Assembly: GCF_032854445.1 (NCBI RefSeq)
Contig: NC_088301.1
Location: 35,887,187-35,951,186 of the forward strand
Source: Liolophura sinensis
Lineage: Eukaryota > Mollusca > Polyplacophora > Chitonida > Chitonidae
Direction: 5' to 3'
DNA length: 64,000 nucleotides
The stretch's first letter is position 1. Each line of letters begins with the position of its first letter. The notes beneath the pieces were generated by a model, which saw only the letters and a list, made by a program, of their open reading frames with translations, was not told the origin of the DNA and made no database searches. Shown piece by piece: positions 58,481-64,000 of the stretch. The translations under genes and the position numbers were made by a program.

Positions 58481-61400
58481 ACATAAATGTTTGTTTCATT
58501 TTATTATGTATTTTTTCTTTTGTTAACCATTCTTAACCATACACATAGTACATCCTGTGGAGGATTTCTCTCAAACATTTGTTCTTTTGGGGAACTTTGA
58601 AAAGCCCATTATTATGTTTTGAACTTTACATCTTACGTACAAACAATTTAAATAAATAATGAGTATTTGATACACTTTTTTTTTTTGGTTTTTTTTCCCC
58701 ATCTGTCTGCATGTTTATTCTTTTTTCTTTCTCTTGTTTGTTACTACTTGCCTTTGTTTGCTACATGAAATGTATCTTGTTTTATAAAAAGTACTATTTA
58801 TATCTTACAACATATATCTATATATAAATACATTTACTTCTGTGTGCACCTCCTGTGCATGAACTGAAATATCTTTTGTACACTCATGTACAGATGTATG
58901 TAGGGATACATATGTTTGTTTTGATTTTCTTTTTCCATGTCTTTACATTAAAACTTTATCTATACACTATTGTCTTTTTGTCCAAAAAACCTGGTAATTA
59001 TCCATCCATAGAATTGCCGAGGGAGTGGTTGTGACTTTATCATCATGTTATTTATATGTAGACCTGTTTGTGTAAGAATTGTATTGAACTTTCAGAGTGC
59101 AAGTGTCCTGTTAGTATGCAGTCAGTTACATACCCCATGTTCAGATTGGTGAGAAAGAGAATGCTTACTGAAATTTAGTCTCAAGAATTTTGAAAATACC
59201 ATGTAGAATTGGTTCCCTTTTCAAAGAATGGTATTTCTGATTCCTAAAGGAATCCTACCCAGTGGAAACTGCACTTCATGGGAAGTGTAAGTTAATTTTA
59301 CATTCCTACAACTTCATTCCATTGCTATAGTATTATTATTCCTTAAAGTGGGGCATCTATATACATGTGGAATGTCTTTCTGTTTGATTCTTGAGTGCAG
59401 CATTTAACACCAATCGGATAAATCTTTTTGGTTTGAACCTTCATGTATATTCCTGTCTCGTAGAGCATCCACAGTAACGATCCTCCCCAGTTCAGAAAAT
59501 AATACCTGTCTGCCTGGCTTTTGTTACATATAGTACTTGTATCATTGTTTTTTATCATTATCGTCATTTTTATCTATTTTAAATGTTTCTTTTTGGTAAT
59601 CGCTTTAACATATACCTTTATTATCACCCTGTAAAATGCCTCAACAGTCAGTGAATAGGTAGGTCATTTTCATTGGATTTATATTTGTGGGTCTTTGTAG
59701 CACTGGATTCACACTCTTATTGTAATACTGCATTCTTTTCTTTCTGTCTTAAAAATGTTCCAGTACTAAAAGTGACATCCCTCTAAACATAGGAAACTTT
59801 TTTAACGTTGATTTCTATGTGTCCATATCCTTGACATACGCATTTGTCATTTTGTCACTATACTGGTAGTGTTAATTCATCATGATAAGCAATATCTTTC
59901 AGTGCTGCTAACAGGAACCATTCAATTTGTTTTCATGCTTCATGAGCTAGTTAAATACATTCTGTGTAGCCTTTTTGTTATTAACCTTTGAGATGTATAA
60001 TTTTGTAGGCATTAAACTTTCACAATTGTCATTTACGTTTTTGTTTGACATGGGGGCATATGTAGATGTAACATTAAATAAAAATTCTGTTGGAGATTAT
60101 GTGTACAATGACACCTTTCAAGTTGTTACGATGTTCTCTCTTGTTTCAGTCCATATTCGTTAGGTTAATATATGTGTGAAAAGTAACAAACTAAAGACAT
60201 CTTTGGCAATAATTTGTGATAAAGTAGTACCCTATTGGTCGATCAAACGTGTTGTCAAAACCATGTGTTGTTGTTGTGTTGAAATCAGGAAGTTCTTGTG
60301 TACTGGGGTAGATTAAGTCTAGAGTGTTTCCAGATGTGAAGGGTTCATTAATGTGCCTACTGATGGAATACCATTTATATAGTAACATCCTTATAATCCT
60401 TCTAACTTAAAATAATGCGCCAAGATTTTTCTTTATGGCTTGTTTGTTAGAGGAATACTTGAACTAAATTGTGTATGTTTGCAGTAAGTACAGCCTTTGT
60501 ATTGTGTTCAAACTTATTGTGGTAATGCTGATCAGACAATCTTTTTATTATACGTCATAAAAGGCATATACTTTGTAAAACATTTCGTGAAGTACCACAT
60601 GTTTTTAATCGTATCAGTCCGATTATCAGTCAGTGTATGTGGTCCATTATAAAGTGTTCTTCACAAAAAGTTGGTGCTGTGTACTTTAGGCAATACATCA
60701 GATAAACGTGAATTGAAGAGCTAAGATGTTCTTCTGACAAAGGCCTTCAAATGCGATCAAGGAAAGCCATTCTCACAGTCCACATTGCAGATATCTTATA
60801 CAGTGGAAATACTGTTGCAGGTCATTATACATGACGAAAACATTCAGTATGAATATGGTAGTCACAAAGCAAAAAGGTCACATGATGTGGGAAAAACATA
60901 AGTTTGCCTTTGCATTTTTCTTCCTTTCTGTCACTTCAAACACGTATCCATCTTCAAAAGTCAATAAATCTCAGAAAAATTTTTTTTGCCCAAATGAGAA
61001 AATAGGTTCGTAATTGATTTGTATGCATTGCTTGACAGGTGTCCATATTAACTTGTCTCCACTGTCAAACTATCTACACCAAACTCTTTGCATGCATTGT
61101 TTATGTGCTGTACATAGCTCCTTGATGAAGGCAACTGACTGAAATGCGCCAGGAGACAAACCCTTCGCTTTGGTACACTCAAAACAATGATACACACTTC
61201 ACAGGAGTGGCTCTGATTGAAATGTTTTCATGATATATGCAGCCCAGAGCCACATTACAGATTTTATTTCATAAAACTTGGTCATGGTCATTTTCCTTAA
61301 TAAATGAGGCTACTTAAAGAAGCTTCAGTAATCCCTGTATATTTGTGAAATTTTACTAGTAAGAAGGTGGATGCCAGACTAAAAATGATATAATTCATAG

Positions 61401-62339
61401 CATAATTTCTCAAATTCTTTGGGTGTAGCTGTCTTACAGATATACAAGCATTCATTTTGTAAGAAATACAGTACTTCCATCTCATAGTGCTTGGTGCATC
61501 CATTGGCTGTAACACTCACTAAATAAGTCCCTGTATAGCTCTTACTGGTCACATGTTTGCCACCACTGGCTGAAGCCCACTGAATCTCCCAACATTCCTC
61601 CTCACTGTGTTGGGTTTCACTGAAAACTATAGACCTTGTGTGTCTTTATGGCCCTACTATGAACTTTTACTACATGCCGCTGTGGCTATAGGAGTAATAC
61701 ATGAGTCGTACAATGGAGCCAGAGGGATGCATAGGGTCTACACAAAACACCTTGGAAAGTGGCTGCAGGCATTACTGTATTATGATGCTGGGTCATCAAT
61801 ATAACTGTTTTGTTTATAGGTGATCTTTGGCTAATTTATATGCACTAGCTGATTGCAATGTATGATCAGATGATTAAATGTTAATCGTATAATATGCATA
61901 ACATGTTTCTATGTCCTGTCCCAAGCTCTTGTGTAAAAATAAAACACACTAGGCTCAAATAACACTGCTTGACTTGTTATTTTCTCAATTGTCGATGCAC
62001 TGTATATGTGTGATAACCACAGTAATTATAAGCTTTCACAAATAAAATACATACTTTCATCAATAATACTTTGAGTTCAAATCCGTGCTGAATCCTATCC
62101 AAGTCTTTTGGAGCAGTGCGGCCCAAAATATGAGACCAAAGTAAGGGCTTGAAGTGGGAGTAATAAGCTTTCCTATCTTCACAAAAATTTCTGAGATCTA
62201 TTTAGAATTCTCCATAGAGCATAGCCTGGTTTCCTCTTCACCAAACTCCATAAAACTGACATGCTGTACATTTAGTACGCACGGCTGACAGAATCAAGCA
62301 ACCATCCACCAGTGGAGGTAAAATGTATTTTTCATTTAA
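58481..62339. other. No recognisable gene
   Basis: AT-rich intergenic or distal 3' sequence. I see poly-T runs, one SINE tail fragment (59395-59425) and no open frame with recognisable protein features. TGATGAAGGCAACTGACTGA near 61124 vaguely resembles Penelope-type element ends, but this is too weak to call. Confidence 0.4.
59395..59425 (+). mobile_element. SINE 3' tail fragment
   Basis: TTAACACCAATCGGATAAAT matches the tail of the copy at 50435-50690. Only about 30 bp remain. Confidence 0.45.
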
Positions 62340-63660
62340 TTTAATGCTTCATTTATTTAGGGAGGATTGGCCACTAGGGGTTCTCCTCAACAAAACAAAT
62401 TACAGGTACAAATATTTACAGGTAGGGATTACATAAGAATTACATAGGACGATGGATCATATAAGGGCATCATGTCTCACGCATGTGTAATCCTTTACAG
62501 ATCATCAGAACAGGTGTATTCCCATGAACTTATTGGCTAAATCTCTGTGTGTCCAGCATGTAGTTATGAACAAAATTAAACAAAAGCCGATTTTCAACGA
62601 TTTTTCAAGTCGTTGGACCCCAGAAGAAGAATTTTCCACAAGTGTTGCACACTAGCTTTATCAGCTATTACACCAACATAATGTACACCTAGACACGTAC
62701 AATAGTTTTCCGATACCCAAGAGCATGTGCTTTTCTTGAGCGGCGAAAGCAGGGCAATCATATAGATAGTATACACTATTTTCATTGCGATAATGACAAT
62801 ACTCACAGGAGTGATCTGCAATAATATTGAGCGCTCAGGCCGATTTCTATCCGGCAATGCAATATAGTCGCGAAATTATCGAAGGAAGAGTGCAATGAAC
62901 ATAATTTTCTTGGTCTCTTGGAAAAAATGTTTTTAATACAAATAAACTTGAATTCCTGATTCCTATTGTTAAATTATTCCAATCCTTCGTAAGTTAAAGA
63001 AGAAGGATGATGCAAATAAATTCATTCTAGTTTTGAAAAGACGACGATTAGACAAAATTCTTTATCCTATAAACCAGGTGCTATTCTAGAATTTAGAGTT
63101 GGAAGCAAATCAGAAAGGAATGAAAGCGAGAGACTATTTACGATTTTATGAAACAATATTATACCATGGTTTCTACAACGCCCATGTGGAGAGGTAATCC
63201 CAGTTAAGTTCATCCAGTAAACGAAGACTAAGGAGTACGACGAGGAGCACCAGAACAAATTGTAGCTGCTCTGCGTTGTAGTTTTTCTGATCTTTGCCTG
63301 AGGTTTGCACTGCAATTATCAAATATTACATCTGCATATTTTAACTTTCGACTTAGATCTAATAGTCTGTTTTACACTGGCCATGATGCACAGCGTTTTG
63401 TTGCTTCTACAAATAACGTCATTAATATATCATGGTCCCATTTGCAATTTTCCTGCAGTGTAATGCCAAGATGTTTATGGGGCCGAAATACTTGCAAATA
63501 GACTCAATGCATTGTTTAATTCTAAAGCTAACGAAATTATCAAACGGCATTGATACATGCACTGTTCTAAATGAAGCACTTAATACGTAGTATAGCTTTG
63601 AGTCTCGTAAGTCCATGCATGGGACAAAGCCCAAAATTTCACATATTAGTACCGTCCAAG
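62340..63660 (-). mobile_element. Broken LINE: C-terminal reverse transcriptase part and 3' end
   Basis: On the minus strand, fragments spread over different frames read HKHLGITLQENCKWDHDI (about 63470), YADVIFDNCSANL (about 63330), EKLQRRAATICSGAPR (about 63260), then SFFFNLRRI (about 62990) and a terminal CEYCHYRNENSVYYLYDCP zinc-knuckle-like segment (about 62800). These are typical of the C-terminal third of a LINE found widely in molluscs. Frameshifts and stops make it a relic. The 5' limit is uncertain and the element may run on toward the window end. Confidence 0.8.
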
Positions 63661-64000
63661 ATGGCCAATTCTCCTTGATGCTTTTAACTTGATACATGTC
63701 TTAGTTCATGTTCATATATGATAACTCCAGCAAACAGGAAGCTTTATAGGGGTTACCTCACCTTTAATGCACACACTGTATTGGCGAATGTGTTGACTTA
63801 AACTTTGCAAAATGCAGTGCAATAACATCGCTTTTTAAATCCTCAGTCAACTCAGAAACCATGTTTTTATCTTCTGGAATACGAACTCAACTAATGCAAG
63901 CAATTCGTGTCTAACATGATGGAATAATAAGTGTTATTATAATTGTTGATGGAGCTAGGGGGACATTCAATGCCTTTCTTGATTTGAACGACAGATGGCG

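Noticed and set aside
61120-61200. Possible Penelope-like element end
   Set aside because: Only a short resemblance (TGATGAAGGCAACTGACTGA) with no reverse transcriptase or repeat structure nearby.
1-64000. CRISPR array, operon or bacterial gene cluster
   Set aside because: Spliced gene, SINEs, LINEs and AT-rich introns show a metazoan nuclear genome; the tandem repeats lack regular unique spacers.

Overview
This is a 64 kb, AT-rich, intron-dominated stretch of animal nuclear DNA. It is most likely from a mollusc, possibly a bivalve. The evidence is one large split gene with GT-AG introns, tRNA-derived SINEs ending in CAATCAAATAAATAAAT or in a TACGACGTTAAACC / CACTCACTCACTC tail, degenerate LINE reverse transcriptases, and very frequent TACATGTA palindromes. 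I recognise these SINE tails from mollusc genomes. The species cannot be read from the sequence.

Only one protein-coding gene can be supported: a receptor-type tyrosine phosphatase (RPTP) on the + strand, visible as 25 exons from 8391 to 56141. The exons join in frame into 1038 residues plus a stop codon. The N-terminus (signal peptide and possibly more ectodomain) is not found, so the gene is 5'-partial here. Domain order is one 8-Cys EGF-like repeat, a 26.5 kb intron, a kringle domain, five more 8-Cys EGF-like repeats, a transmembrane helix, a basic juxtamembrane segment with a YANV motif, PTP domain D1 ([10 protein letters not shown], catalytic residues present but the WPD loop reads WSD), and PTP domain D2 (WPK, and Gln in place of the signature Arg, so predicted inactive). 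Every ectodomain repeat is a single phase 1-1 exon. D1 and D2 share nearly all intron positions and phases.

Layout: 1-8390 is non-coding or unrecognised sequence with SINE remnants and a CRE-like site cluster. 8391-8528 is the first recognised exon. 8529-34999 is a giant intron with SINEs, an inverted SINE pair, foldback elements, minisatellites and a (TA)n(CA)n microsatellite. 35000-41628 holds the kringle, the EGF repeats and the transmembrane exon. 42333-56141 holds the cytoplasmic exons, with introns carrying a solo LTR with matching 4-bp flanks, a LINE apparently nested in a SINE, a 38-bp tandem repeat, and a 26-bp minisatellite that creates long artefactual reading frames. 56142 to about 58480 is the likely 3' UTR. 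58.5-62.3 kb has no recognisable gene. 62.3-63.7 kb is a second broken LINE on the minus strand.

The most distinctive feature is the combination of a kringle domain, MEGF/scavenger-receptor-F-like EGF repeats and tandem PTP domains in one receptor. That architecture is not a textbook RPTP subtype.
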